A stretch of DNA of 64,000 nt from Artemia franciscana (GCF_032884065.1 NC_088868.1:34622890-34686889); one strand, 5' to 3'. Counted from the first letter of the stretch, positions 1 to 12,170 are shown. Program-made: numbers and translations. The notes: generated by a model from the sequence alone, not told the origin.

Positions 1-527
1 TACTACCCCACTCTTTAGGCTCAAGTATTTTAGTAATTTCAACTATCTATTTCTATGGCCTCTGTGATTCAGGGGTTATTCTTAAAGAACTGAGACAAAA
101 TTCAAGCTTTAACGTAATGAGCGAGGTCTTGACGAGGGGGGAAATCCCATCATATACGTAATAAAAATATACAGATATAGAAGTTTGTTAGACAAGTTGA
201 TTCGTCAGTTGCGTTATATTTGTTACTAATAAAAACATTCGTAAAAAATTAAAACTTCAAGCTGTATTTTTAGATAACCAAAAATTGAATGGCAACTACG
301 ACTCCGCCTCCACCCTGTTTTGTTGTAAAAATAGTCTCATCAAAAATATGAGAAAGAAAAAAATTGTTTTTTATTAAAACAAATTAATATGCAAATTTCG
401 TTTTAATTATTCATTTGCAGTGAGCCAAAATCAAAACATCCATCAATTCAAAAACGTTCAGAAATTAGATAAGAGAATAAGTTTATCAACTGAAAGTAAG
501 GAGTGACATTAAAACTTAAACGAATAA
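1..527 (+). repeat. Family FB, middle module (partial)
   Basis: Non-coding repeat that recurs many times in this window; compare 17090-17560, 40800-41270, 53690-54100 and 58380-58820. Recognisable landmarks are a TTTAGTAATTTCAACTAT-like block near 30, a GAGCGAGGT block near 121, a ACTAATAAAAAC block near 222 and the module edge ATCAACTGAAAGTAAGGAG near 489. The window starts inside the copy, so its outer end is not visible. No open reading frame is shared between copies, so it is probably non-autonomous. Confidence 0.75.
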
Positions 528-790
528 TATTTAGAGGGATTAATATTCAGAGGGTCGTAGCCGTCCATTATTTCGTCTCTTGCCTTACTCAGAAATTGTA
601 TGTATATATAGTTTGTTCTTTGTATGTTTTGGAAATAAACCATGTCAATTCTTATATATATTAAATAAAAAAAGTTTTTCAACTGAAAGTAAGGAGTAAC
701 CTTAACACGAAAAGAAATTATTCCGTATAAAAAAGGGCCTGTCCTCAACATCCCACTCTTTATGCTAAAGGTTTTCTTTTTGTTTTAACA
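528..790 (+). repeat. Family FB module edge, partly duplicated, with AT-rich insert
   Basis: The module edge AACTGAAAGTAAGGAG seen near 490 appears again near 680, followed by the left arm of the FB palindrome (TATGCTAAAG near 750). About 130 AT-rich bases of unrecognised sequence lie between the two edges. This is either an insertion with a large flanking duplication or two abutting FB fragments. Confidence 0.55.
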
Positions 791-796
791 AGAGGA

Positions 797-1511
797 AAGA
801 GCTCATATGACACTTGACGAGGGTTGGAAGAGTCAAGAGCTCATATGGCATGAGCTCTAGCAAAATTCTGACAGTCAATAGATTGATTTAAAGGAAAATC
901 AGAGGCTCAATACCAGTCAGGATTTAAAATAAAAGCTCTGAGACACGAGGTCCTTCTAAATATTAAAATTAATTAAGACCTGATCACCCATACATATGTT
1001 AAAAATACCTCGTTTTCTAATTTTTTCGCTCCTTTCAGCCCCCTCAGATGGTCGAATCGGTAGAAATGACTTAAACAAATCAATTTGTGCAGATCTCTGA
1101 CAAACTTACCAATTTTCATCGTCCTAGCACGTCCAGAAACTTCGAACTCGCCAAAGCACTGAACCCCACTAATTCCCCAAAAAGAGAGCGGATCTAGTCT
1201 GGTTACGTCAATCACGTATCTACAACATTTGCTTATTCTGCCCACCAAGTTTAAACCCGATCTCTCCACTCTAAGTGTTTTCCATGTTTTCTGGTTTCCC
1301 CATCAAACTCCTCTCAATGTAACCAGATCTGGTCGGAATTTAAAAAAGAACTCTGGGGCATGAATTCCTTCTACGTATCGAATTTCATTAAGATCTGGTC
1401 ACCCGTCAAAATAATACCTCAGGCCAAAAGTCAAAAATACCTAAAATTTTCCAATTTTTTCGAATTAATATCTCGACCCCCAGCTCCACCAAAGAGAGCA
1501 GATTCAGTCCG
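797..1511 (+). repeat. Family GA repeat element, truncated copy
   Basis: Begins with a palindrome whose arms GAGCTCAT (837-844) and ATGAGCTC (850-857) flank ATGGC, then runs through about 290-bp units that match the fuller copy at 32549-34880. Shared landmarks are CACGAGGTCCTTCTAAATAT, ATTAAGATCTGGTCACCC and CACTCTAAGTGTTTTCCA. It stops abruptly inside a unit at about 1511, where the higher-order satellite begins. There is no coding potential. Confidence 0.75.
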
Positions 1512-2530
1512 GTTGTATGCAAAAGTGCAATTATTAAATTTTTTATGCTCAATCACCAGTTCAGAGACTAAGAATTTACCAATAATCTGACTTTGTTGTA
1601 GTCAAAAGTGCTTTTATTATTTTTTTTTGCATTCAGCCTTCAACTAAAAATACCCAGAATTTATGAAGTCCCTCAGTTTATTGTATTCAAAAGTGCATTT
1701 ATTAAATTTTTTGTACTCAGCCAGCAGCCAAGACACTCAGATTTACCTAATAACTGAGTTTGTTTGGTGCAAAAATCTTTTTATTAATTTTTTATACCCA
1801 TTCACCATTTCAGAGACTTGGAATTTACCAAGTAGTTGAGTTTGTTGTAGTCAAAAGTGCTTTTTTTTTGTTTTGGTACTTGGCCAGCAAGTAAAAATTC
1901 GGAATTTATCAACTACCTGAGTTTTTTATATTAAATAGTACTATTATTAAATTTTGATACTCAGTCAGCAGCTAAGAAACTTGGGTTTTACCTACTAGCT
2001 GAGTTTGTTCTATACAAAAGTGCTCTTATTTTTTATTTTTTGATACTCAGTCACCAATTACAAGACTCGGAATTTACCGAGTAGTTGAGTTTGTTGTAGT
2101 CAAAACTGCTTTTATTAATTGTTTGGCACTCAACCAGGAAGAAACCCACTAGGAGTTTATCATCTACCAGAGTTTATTGTAGTCAAAAGACAATAAGAAT
2201 TTACCCACTACCTGAAGTTGTTATATGCAAAAGCGCTTTTTATAGATTTTTATGCTCAGTTAACGATTAAAAGACTTGGAAATTACCAAGTAGCTAAGTT
2301 TGTTGTTATCAAAAGTGCTTTTATTAATCATTTTGGTACTCAGCCACCAAGTAACCGCTCGAAATTTATCAACTGTGTGACTTTATTGTAACGACAAGTA
2401 CTTCTTATTAAATTTTGTTGCTTAATCAGCAACTAAGACACTCAAAATTTGCCTAGTAGCTGAGTTGCTTGTATGGAAATTTGCCTTTTTATTTATTTTA
2501 TTTATCCTCAGTCACCAATTGAAAGACTCG
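1512..2530. repeat. Satellite with trimeric higher-order repeat (about 83-bp monomers, about 248-bp unit)
   Basis: The phase mark (A/T)CAAAAGTGC or a variant of it recurs at 1520, 1603, 1688, 1770, 1852, 1933, 2015, 2101, 2184, 2228, 2310, 2394 and 2476, mostly 82-86 bp apart. Monomers fall into three types in fixed order: type C (CCACCAAGTAA... with TTTATCAACTACCTGAG), type B (CAGCAGCTAAGACACTCA with CTAGTAGCTGAG) and type A (TCACCAATT... with AAGTAGTTGAG). Same-type monomers are 245-251 bp apart. One B monomer, ending near 2228, has lost about 40 bp. The array enters the N gap in mid-monomer, so its true length is unknown. Confidence 0.9.
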
Positions 2531-2630
2531 NNNNNNNNNNNNNNNNNNNNNNNNNNNNNNNNNNNNNNNNNNNNNNNNNNNNNNNNNNNNNNNNNNNNNN
2601 NNNNNNNNNNNNNNNNNNNNNNNNNNNNNN
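2531..2630. other. Assembly gap (100 N)
   Basis: Exactly 100 N characters, the usual placeholder for a gap of unknown size. The satellite reaches its left edge. The sequence to the right (from 2631) has no satellite monomers, so the array probably ends inside the gap. Confidence 0.98.
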
Positions 2631-2889
2631 AGGTGTCCAGTGAAAATTTAGTTTAAAGTATAGCTCCTGGTGTATCTAAATGAGGTTTTATCCTCAATAT
2701 TTTCAATGAGATGAATACACGTTTAAAATTAGTAAATAAGAAGTTAAATTTGAACTACTTAGAACACTTTTGTGACGTGAAAATTCGATGTTAAGGGGGG
2801 GGGGGGGTGAAGTCCTTAATATTCATAAGCCTGCTGCTGTTAGCAAATTTGTCGGCAAGCTTTTTGTTTTTGCCAATTTTCAAATTTGT

Positions 2890-3800
2890 CTGCTTTTTAG
2901 ATTTTGAGAAAGTATTTGATTCAGCCTATAGATGGGTTTTAGCAAAAGTCACATACTTGTATACTATACCAAATAAATGAATTAAAGCGTTAGTGGTATT
3001 AACGAGAATATCATTGCTGCGGTTAAGGTAGGAAACCAGGTAAATGGCTGATTTCGTTTTGAATCAGGAGTTAAGTAGGATTGCTATCTATCCCAATTTA
3101 TACCGATCATTTTGATTTACTTTGTTCTCAGGAGTTTTGCAAAGTTAATAGGAGAACGGAAGTGACTCTTTTAGACTTGGATCAGGCTATCCGAGCATCT
3201 TACATAAAATGTTGGCAAAATGAATGAATGTTTGGAGGTTTTGTGAATTAATGGTTTAAGAATAATTTTGAAAATTAACTTTAAGACGACAAAGTCGCTA
3301 AAACTGGGAATAAGTGAAGTTGATGAGGGAATAGTGGATAACGAAAAGATTAATCAAGTGGACAGTTTCACTTACATAGGTAGTAACATTAGTAGAACGA
3401 TGGGCACAATGAAGATGTTAAAAGTAGAATACCCAGGGCCATGGCTGTTTTTTCACAGTTTAAAAAAGTTTGAAAGAATATGAAGATAAGTCTGCAAACC
3501 GAGGGTAAAATGTTTGAAGCTAGAGTTATGAGAGCGGTCAGGTATGTGTCTGAAGTCTGGGTGCTTCAGAGGACAGAGGAGGATCTGCTAGATATTTCCA
3601 GAAAAACTGCCTATGGATTGTTTTCGGTACCTGACTGTGTAACCCTATCTAGAACAATAAGCTGTGCAAAAAGTGTGGTTCAATCCCCAATTTTAGGGCT
3701 ATAATAAGAGAAAGGTTGAGATGGCTCGGAAAAGTTCTGCGGATGAAAGATAAGAGATTGCCAAAGATCGTCCTTGTTGGCCAGCCATTAACTATTGCTG
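2890..3800 (+). pseudogene. Decayed non-LTR retrotransposon reverse transcriptase, C-terminal part
   Basis: Translation in shifting frames gives recognisable blocks of an endonuclease-reverse-transcriptase ORF. An LDFEKVFDS block lies near 2898 (RT palm, F-D-S motif). A TTKSLKLGISE block lies near 3286, VDSFTYIGSNIS near 3358, KISLQTEGKMFEARVM near 3483 and EEDLLDISRK near 3570. RERLRWLGKVLRMKDKRLPK lies near 3708. The catalytic YADD box expected near 3170-3190 is not intact. Stops and at least one frameshift (about 3480) break the frame. The family is the LINE type often labelled craniofacial-development-protein-2-like in arthropod annotations. It is dead and truncated at both ends. Confidence 0.8.
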
Positions 3801-5679
3801 TTTTTTAATAGCCAGTAATTTGTTTATCTGTGCCCTGTAATTTCAAGCCTGACTTTCCCTGATATTCATTTACGGAATGGAAATTTTATTGTATTGTTTG
3901 ATTTATATCATTCGAGGTTTGAAAAAAAAAAAATTATGCAAAATACTCTTAATAACAATTTTCATAATTGAACAGTGGCATAATCAATAGTTTTGGGCGA
4001 TCTCGATACATCGCATCAAATATCAATATCGAATATTGAAACGTAAACATCGATATCGAAAACGATATTTTGAAATATCTGACTATTTTCAGCTTTTTCT
4101 GCCATCTACAAAATATCTAACAGAAAAGATCAAACATCAGAAATTGTATTTATGTATGGGCCAAAATAAGGTAACATAGTGTTTACATGATGGTCAGACC
4201 TCATTAACTATGATATTGTAAACCAAAAACTAGGAGGATTAATACAAGATACTTGGGTATATAGGAGTGCTTTTCGTTGATGTAAAAAGTAAAGATCACC
4301 ATCTAGTAGCCTGTGTAAAATTTGACAATGTTGACAATTTGATAACAAAATCTCAGACCAGATGGAAGTTGGAAAATCCAAACCAAAGGCGAAAAAAGTA
4401 GCAAACTACGTCTTTTTTTCCGAAAGTGTACTTCTAATGAAGAAAAGTGATTTTTTTTCTATGAAGAAATGATTTTTCAACTTGTAAAAATCGCACTTAG
4501 TTGGCAGTTGTACTTGGGTAATATTGATTTTCTTGCTCCTATGATAAGAAGAGTCGGGAAATTTAAAAGAGTGTTACTAAAAGAAAAATGTGCAAGTAAT
4601 AATTTGCTGGATTCAATATTCAAACATGATAACAGTTTTGTTGAAGAAGACGTAAAGGAGCCCTAGCTATATGAGATCTTGGGACCAAATTAAAAAAGGG
4701 ATAGCCATGCTAAATCATGGACAAAACGTAGGGGGATACGCAGCAAACTTTTTCTTTCTGTGCAGATGTTTTCATTATATGATGTCTTTCCGTTTTGTTG
4801 AAGCAAATTATATGACTCAATTTCCATTGTCAGGTCTAGAGGGATTGAAATGGATATGCAACTATTTAAGCCCTAGTCTGAAAGCCAGATTTATTTATAA
4901 GACCATGGTAATTTATCCCCAGATACGGCTTGAGTTTTAGTAGACAAATTTTCTTTTTCATAAAGTTTAAGAAGGTGCGTCACCAGCTAGCCCAACTTCA
5001 CTTTTCGACAGATTATCACAAGGTTGTGTTGAGTATGTAGGAACCTCAAGATGGGGTAACTGTATTATAAACAAAGTGGTTTGAGTTCCGTTAAATTATT
5101 CTTATTCCTCTTAAAACTGAAGTAACATCCCGTTACAGGTTTAGAATGATTAGCGGCTCTGAAGCAAAAGAATAAGAGTCTCTTTCATACTGCTTATAAC
5201 TACTTGTAAGGAGGTTAGTAAAGGGGAGAAAGGCTTAATCTCTAGCGTTGGGCTACATTTTGATTGATCTGCACATTGATAATAAGAAAAGTTAACTTTA
5301 ATTCTTCAGTATGTCGATGACGATATTTCTGATCCATTTTGGGGCAAACCACACTCTCGGTTTTGCCAAAATTCGATGACAATTGAAGAGTATTTTGAAT
5401 CATGTTTTTCAAGCTTCGAATAATATAAAAGTTAAACAATAAAAGACGAGCATTTTCTTAACAAAAGCTGGTCGGATAAGACATGCCCAAACACACTAAT
5501 TATGCATGAAACATCCGATTTAACACGGTATTTTTCTTCTTCTCGGGCGTTTGTGAAACTAATTTTCGATGTTTGAAATTTACTACTGAGCGTTCAACGG
5601 TAGATGGCAGCCAAAATAACAAAAAGTTCAAATGTACTTTTTGACTGCAATTTTTACGACTGTGACTAATGTGACTATG
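3801..5679. other. Unassigned AT-rich sequence
   Basis: No domain, repeat family or exon signal is recognised. Two short consecutive ORFs at 4469-4666 and 4671-4940 lie in different frames and give no recognisable protein. A small cluster of ATCGATATCG / CGATATT words lies at 4000-4070. Confidence 0.5.
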
Positions 5680-6105
5680 ATTACTTGAGACTGCAATTCC
5701 AAATCACTCGTGAAGGTAGCTACTTGTGACTGCGGCTACATGGAACTGTGATTTTGACAACAACTGCAACTGCAACTCCATCAGCTATTTGCTTGTGCGG
5801 ATATTAGCAACTGCAACTGTACCAATTTGTGATTGTGACTATACAGCATACTGACGGTGGTCACTTTCGATTATAACTACTTTTGACTGCTACTGCAACT
5901 AATCGAGACGGTGAATAAGACTTATTGCGGCTTTTACTGTTACTTCCATTGCAACTGTGCCTGCGGCTACTAATAATACTACTAACCCTACTGCTGCTAT
6001 TACTGCTACGACTACTACTACTACCACTACTAATACAAGTATTATTACTAGTACTGCTACTACTACTAATATTACTTGTACTACTGCTACTGCTACTGTT
6101 AAGCT
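5680..6105. repeat. Degenerate trinucleotide repeat tract (ACT/GCA-rich)
   Basis: The left half is an irregular mix of CAACTGCAACTG, TTGTGACTGCGGCTA and similar triplet words. From about 5965 it becomes a denser run of ACTACT/ATTACT/GCTACT triplets. Long ORFs here (poly-Leu or poly-Thr) are only the repeat read in frame, not genes. Confidence 0.8.
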
Positions 6106-6109
6106 AAGT

Positions 6110-6610
6110 CAAAAGAGTTTAAGTGCATCCTGGTTGTCAAAATGGCATAGATGCAATATCTTAGGAACAGAATTTTGCTTTAAGATGAAATTTTCAGGCA
6201 AAATTGGGGGAGGGATGTAAAACTGGATCAAATGACACCATGCGTGTCTAGACTGGCAAAGTGACATTTACACAATATTCCCAGGAAAATTAAGGGTATT
6301 ACACTTGAACTTTCAGGGTACGTAATGGGGATGTTGATGTAAATAAAAAGATACTATGTGCATTCAACTAAAAAGTGTGTATCTGCAGTATCTTAGGAAC
6401 GGCTAAAGACATCATGTCAAGATCTTCAGGGCATGTTGAGCGAGAAGAAGAACTAAACCAAAAATCAACATGTACCACAAAGTTGTCAAAAAGGCGTATC
6501 TGCAACATCTCTGGAAAAGTAATGGAATCAAGCGGAAACTCTTGAGCATGTTGAGGGGAATAGTTGACTGATGATTGTCTATCTTCATCATTTTGACAGA
6601 ATGTAGGCTC
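6110..6610 (+). repeat. Old interspersed repeat with recurring ATCTGCAACATCT words
   Basis: Similar stretches occur near 6132-6172 (GATGCAATATCTTAGGAACAG), 6372-6405 (ATCTGCAGTATCTTAGGAAC) and 6488-6515 (ATCTGCAACATCTCTGGAA), each followed by TTCAGG- or GAGCATGTTGAG-like text. They look like diverged copies of one unit at irregular spacing. No coding sequence is seen. Confidence 0.5.
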
Positions 6611-6883
6611 TGTTTCCTTCAGTTCTTTAGAACTCCTAAGGCTGTCCAGGAATTCAACTATTTTTTTTGAATATCATTCCCCTTATCTTTTGCCATAGAC
6701 TGAGTTGTTCAAAGAAAAGTAAAGAGCTACAATAAAATAAATGAGCAGAAAAAAGTTAGTTTTTTCATGAGTGCAGCATTTGTATTTTGTAAGAATTGTT
6801 TTTCTGTTTGTGAATACAGAAACACAAACCCAATTTCAAGCCTAAGGCAATCAAATATTTTTATTGATATCACTTTCTAGGGC

Positions 6884-7090
6884 TATAGTGAAAGAAGTTT
6901 AAGACAGATATGCAACGTCTTACGGAAGGCAGACTGCCAAAAATTTGCTTTTTTCTCGTACTCTGGGCCAAACAAAAGCAGTTCATTCCTAAACAGGGTT
7001 GGAAGAGGCCATACAGGAGGAGTTAAACGGAAATGGAGCTTCATGAAGGAGGGTGAAGAGAAAAGCCTTGTATAGTTTGGGATGAATAAA
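6884..7090 (+). pseudogene. Second non-LTR reverse-transcriptase 3' end fragment
   Basis: Starts with GGGCTATAGTGAAAGAAG, the same point as 3693-3715 in the first RT relic, and continues past where that copy ends. The later part (about 7015-7085) still resembles the conserved C-terminal end of this LINE ORF (D-L-K-x-G-T-S-W-E-G-V-K-R-E-A-L pattern). Frames are broken throughout, so it is a separate, older insertion. Confidence 0.6.
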
Positions 7091-7454
7091 GAGCGTATGT
7101 CTCTATTCGCCTTAGCTGGCTTCCTTTTTGAATGTCTTATTATAAATTTTAGACCCCATCTTAGAGAAAAATGGATGCTTCTAAACACTTATTTAAAATA
7201 TTACCACAAACATAATATAAGAATATCTTATATTATGAGAAATGAAACACGTAAGCAGGGGTTCTAGGCCTCCACGTCCCTCCAAACTTCCAATATAACG
7301 ATTTTCAAGTATTTGCATATATTTTTCATATACTTCTCTTATTTTAACCTTATAGTCTTATTTTACTCTTTTTTTTAATTATTTTAAATTTTATTTATTT
7401 TAATTGACAAAACCTTTTTTACTACCCTATACTACCCTCATGAACCCCCCCCAT

Positions 7455-7560
7455 TACACTTCCTGGCTGAAGGATCAGCACCGCCGGTAGGGACAGTGAA
7501 GCCCAGTGCCGTAGCCTTTGTATTTTACCTTTATTCTTATATTTTTGCATTGTTTCGAAC
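7455..7560 (+). repeat. SINE-like 3' tail fragment
   Basis: CACTTCCTGGCTGAAGGATC followed by AGCACCGCCGGTAGGGACAG resembles the 3' body of the SINE at 12945-13190 read on the minus strand (CACTTCCTACTTGAAGG ... ATCAGCACCGTTGG). Only the tail region is recognisable here. The 300 bases before it are AT-rich with nothing identified. Confidence 0.4.
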
Positions 7561-7659
7561 TCCCCCCCTTTCACTGTGGCTTACTTACCTACAACCCATG
7601 TTGTAAAGTCTCAGTAAAAAAGTATTAGGGTTGTGTGTTTTATAATAGACAAGTACCAA

Positions 7660-8500
7660 ATTTCTTTGCACATAAACCTATTTTATACGATTGAAAAGTC
7701 AGTTACAACTTTTAGATCGAGCTATAAATGTCTGTCTCATATAAGTAAACTTGTCTTCTAATGTTTCTCTTGCAATGATACATGCCACACCTGAGCATTC
7801 TAAATTATTTTACTTATACCAGATCTTTAATTAGCTTTGGCAATTATCATTCGCCAAGCTTTTTTAAAGCTGAGATACAAAAATAATTTCGTCTACAATT
7901 TGCATTGTAGTAAAGTCGACTCGATGCTGTAAAGACAATGGGTGAAGTAATAATCCCTGCAGTATTCCATTATGGCGGCATATTTCAAAAATTCAAATTG
8001 GTGTGGTAAAGAGTTTAACGCCTCTAACGAGCCACTAATTGATACCGGCCTTTTGTCGGCAGTTTGTGTTTTCCCTTGTATGGACAGAACACCTTCTGCT
8101 CTGTGGGTCAAACTTAACACTTTTTATTTGTAAAGGGCGAACATAGGTTAATGAAGTTTGATCGTGGGAAGATTCAATTAAAAACTGAATATTGGTAAAT
8201 AAATGAGTTTGTTTAAAGATTGATGTCATATTGACTCAAACTTAGGGAGACATTGTGGTGATAAAGTGTTCAATTAGTCAAAATTATTAGTTCCTGCAGG
8301 GTAGCTATGGTATTTCGAAAAAGGCTATGTTACAAGAAATGGTTTTTTCAGTAAAGTGACGTAACACAAAAAAAATATGTGCTCCTTGGCTGTGACAGTC
8401 TTTTTTACTATCATTGTCAAATAATTGTTTGCACAAATAAGGATTTTGGGGTTTCAAAAATACAATAAATATTTATTTTTCTAAATTTAACGTCTCAGCA
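7660..8500 (+). repeat. Family D repeat, copy 1
   Basis: Shares ordered blocks with 11390-12280: a GCCAAGCTTTT block (7853), GACATTGTGGTGATAAAGTG (8249), CTGCAGGGTAGC...AAAAGGCTATGTT (8294-8332) and ATTGTCAAATAATTGTTTGC...AAGGATTTTGGGGT (8412-8453). The similarity is patchy, so both copies are old. Neither has an ORF of note. Confidence 0.55.
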
Positions 8501-9517
8501 AGCAATTTTTAGGGTATGTCTAATTTCTAATGCAATTCAAGCTGCTAATAAAACCAATGTCACATAACTAAAAAGTTAACTACCAGTTATAGATTGAATG
8601 TCTGTTTCCCCAATGAAGCACCTTGTTTTCCAATTTTTCTCTTGGTTATTTTACTTCATGGGCGCTGGCAGGGAGGAGCCATGTCTCCCATGGAAATTTG
8701 GGACTATAAAGTAATTATAAGAAAGCCAAAGGAAAGAGAGCAGAATAGGGAAAAACCATGGAAAAATGTGGCTACATTTTTGACCTGGTGCCCCTTTATT
8801 GTTTGTATGAACAAAAAAAAAATTCTTCATAGTAATGAATGGTAAGTAAATAACGATCCTTGTCAATAACGAAAGTGTAAGAGGCTAAATATTGAGAACA
8901 TTACTTCAAAGAATCAGCTTTTTATGGTGATTCTAAATATGTATTTGTTTATTAACAATTAGTGCAATTTTTAGTACACAAGAAATTTCGTATAATTGTA
9001 GAACACAACTTAATAAGGGGCAATTTCAGTAAAAATAATTCGTCAACTTTTGCTTGCATTGTAGGAGTTCCCATGAGCTGATATATAAAGTCAATATGAT
9101 CAGAAATGTTTCCCCTGAATGGAGTGCTGGGAATTTCTGTATTTCCCATTGAAAAAGATTTAATTTTTTACAGTTATGAAGCATAAAGGTGTCACGTACA
9201 TTAATTTTTGAACAAAATACTCTGATAATGTGTTACTTTTTATAAACATAGGGTAGTCTAAAGGCATTAAATATTTTGATATTTGATGACCAAGTTCAAA
9301 ACTGTCGATATAGTTAAAAAATATCTGTTTAACGCTTCGGTATTGCTCAACAGAACTGAATGCTGGGAGTTTATATCTTAGTTTTTGTTAGTTAGCTTAT
9401 TTTTCGTATTTTTTATAATTATTTACTTTTTCATTTTTTATATACTTTTTATTTATTTTATTTGATATGCTTTTCCACTGCTTTTAGAAAATGTTTGTCT
9501 GTAAGCTTCATTAAATC
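8501..9517. other. Unassigned sequence
   Basis: No recognised exon, repeat boundary or RNA gene. The overlapping short ORFs on opposite strands at 8594-8866 have no recognisable product. Confidence 0.4.
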
Positions 9518-10694
9518 GAAAAAAAAACAAGTTATTTTCAAATGAAAGTAAGAAGCAACATAGAAAATTAAAACAAAAAAAAAATTATCTATATGAGGGT
9601 AATTAAGTATCAGTACTTCGCTCTTGACGCTTTACTTTTTTGGCACTTTAAAAAAGCTACTTATTGTTCTAATTAAACGACCTTTGTGTTTCAGTAGCCG
9701 TTTCTAAAGAATTTGGACACAATTTAAACTTTAGCGTTAAGAGCAAGGCATTGAGGAGGGAGCAATACCCCTTTTATGCGTAATAATATCTGTTTGTTTT
9801 AATGTTACTCCTTACTTTCAGTTAAAAAAGCATTTTTTGGAAATTTTGGATCGTTTTTAAATAGCCCAGGATATCTAGCTCCACCTCCACTAAAAAATCT
9901 CCCTCCCGCACAGAAATACAATCTGGAAAATTAAATTCTGGCGAAAATTTATCCTGAACAGTTACCCTTCACATCTCTAAGCGTAAAATTGAATCAGTAA
10001 AGAGAAAGAAATTCTAGTATAGGAATTCTGGCATATTCAAGCAGTGCAAAATTTCCCCTGAATATTTCAACGCCTGGAAACTTAACTCTCCATGCGTAAT
10101 TCTCTCAGTGCAGTAGGGGCTATTTTATTTCCAAAGTATAGTTATTGGGCCTTTCAACTATGCAGAACAAAATGCCTATCTCAAAATTTTGATCGGATAA
10201 TTTTAGGAAGAAAGTACTGTCGGAGGGGGCCTAGTCGCCCTCTAATTTTTTTGGTCACTTTAAAAGAAACTATAACTTTTCATTTCCATTAGATTTAGCC
10301 CTCTCCCGGCGTTCCAGGCCTACTGGGAACACGCATCCGTATTCTTTCTTCTGGCAAAACTTACAAAATTCCACAATTTTGCAGATATGAGCTCGAAACC
10401 TCCATTTCAGGGTTCTTTGGTACGCTCAATCTGATGATGTTATTTGTTATTTTCATTAAAATTCTATGATTTCTATGGGGTATTTTCCCCTTTTTTCGAA
10501 AATCAGACAAATTTTCTCAGGCCCGTAGCTTTTTGTGAGTAAAACGAAACTTAGTGAAACTTATATATTTGGAACCAGCATAATAAGCCAATTCTTTTGA
10601 TATATCTATTGGTATCAAAGTTCCGTTTTGAGAGTTCCAGTTACTATTGAACCGGGTAGCTCCTTACTTACAGCTTGTTACCACGAACTGTTTG
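9518..10694 (-). repeat. Family FB element, copy with one hairpin end
   Basis: Reads in plus-strand order as palindrome arms (GAAAGTAAGAAGCAAC near 9543; CTCCTTACTTTCAGTT near 9806), then the long outer module (CAAAATGCCTATCTCAAAAT near 10168; CACGCATCCG near 10331; TTCTCAGGC near 10515). It ends in the hairpin terminus GTTACCACGAACTGTTTG near 10677. The inner modules are shortened compared with 16581-18867. No coding capacity. Confidence 0.8.
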
Positions 10695-10779
10695 ATTACC
10701 CATCAAATTTCTTCCATCATTTTTAATTTCAGTGAATATTGCCCCAAGTCACTTTTTACTTCCAGTTTTTAGTCACAAA

Positions 10780-11010
10780 CTAGGTAGGTAGGTACGTATG
10801 CGTTTATTTCATCAAAAAAAAAAAAATTACTAAAATTGTATTTACAATCAATAATATGCTGCTCAATTTAGGGACCTAAAATGTCGCTGTTCAGCAGCAA
10901 AGCTACAACAAATAAATGATAACTATTCATTCAAAATCAAAGAAATACGCAAAAAAAAAGAAAAAAAAAGACGAAACACTATGCAATCTCTAAACAGCCA
11001 TCTCTCATCT
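10780..11010 (-). repeat. Probable LINE 3' tail, minus orientation
   Basis: On the minus strand the segment ends with an A-rich/AATAAA-containing stretch (GATGAAATAAACGCATACG) followed by short tandem CTAC/TACC words (10785-10800 on plus reads TAGGTAGGTAGGTA). A simple-repeat 3' end of this sort is typical of CR1/RTE-like LINEs. No RT domain remains. Confidence 0.35.
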
Positions 11011-11389
11011 AAAAAAAAATAAAAGGACTATTTGATAAAACTCTCCTGTGCCGAAAATGTTTTTGAACCTGTTCATTTTATTTAGTTGAATAGGATAATA
11101 AAACGAAAGAGAGTCAATTTGAAAGCTGGACAGTAAGTTTAAATTTTGTTTTTCTTTCGCTATTCTATTTAGATGTATGAATATATAAGGGATTTAAGTT
11201 CAAGGGGGGGGGGAATTGTCCTGTTATGAAAGAGGTACATTTTACATGGCCGTTATGGTATGCAGGCAAGATGATTTTTGAGCACCTTTACTCCTTCTGT
11301 TTATTATTATAAGGCACAGGAAATTACATAAAGACAAGTCTACATATGTTATAATCTACGGAAGGAATAAACATTACTGTAATTTTGGT

Positions 11390-12113
11390 TTGAGTTCAAT
11401 TTTCTTTTAAGATTCAATATATTATTGATTAGATAAAATTGATCCCTTTGCCAGGAATCCTTGTCGTTTAACATTTACTGTATTTTATTCCATCTTGCAA
11501 GCAATTTAATTGGTCTTTTTATTTAAGAGTTCTTTCCTAAAGGTATCTAAAAATAAACTTATTTCTATAAAAAATATCCTGAAATATATTCCCTGTCACC
11601 CTGCCGCCACTGCTATTTTAGTGTCTGCCCCCCCTGGATGCCCATGTTTTAATTGTTTACCAAATTATTATTTTACCAAGTTCTGTGGGTTTTCTTACAC
11701 GTGTTAGTTCTGTGACTAACTTCGGGGCAATTATAATTATCCTTTGCCAAGCTTTTACTGTTAATTCCCTCTCAATTTTGAAAAAATACCTTTACAATTT
11801 TTTTTCGATTTTCAGTAAAAACAAAATTCTCCCCAATAGATCTTGAAAAAATAAAGTCCCAAGAGTAAAAATATTAAGTTACTTGAACGTAATATTTTCA
11901 TTGGCTTCGATGTACCCACGTAAAATATTAATTTAACATAAATTGGCTAAATTAGCGTGATATTGTCTAAAACTTTTGGAGATGTCGTGGTGACCAAGTG
12001 CCGAATCTGCTGACTGTTAAAGTTGCTGCAGGGTGTCAACAGTAATTCAAAAGGCTTTATGTTTTGACATAAATTTGTCTGTAAGTAACGAAATTCAGAA
12101 AACTGTGTCTCGT

Positions 12114-12170
<57 letters not shown>

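Noticed and set aside
1512..2530. tRNA cluster or minisatellite with coding potential
   Set aside because: Monomers have no tRNA boxes and no shared frame; the pattern is a satellite.
4469..4940. Two consecutive plus-strand ORFs of 65 and 89 codons
   Set aside because: Different frames, no recognisable motif, no splice sites or repeats to support a gene; left as unassigned.
5925..6220. Leu-rich and Thr-rich ORFs that could look like a signal peptide or mucin
   Set aside because: The reading frames come entirely from a degenerate trinucleotide repeat.
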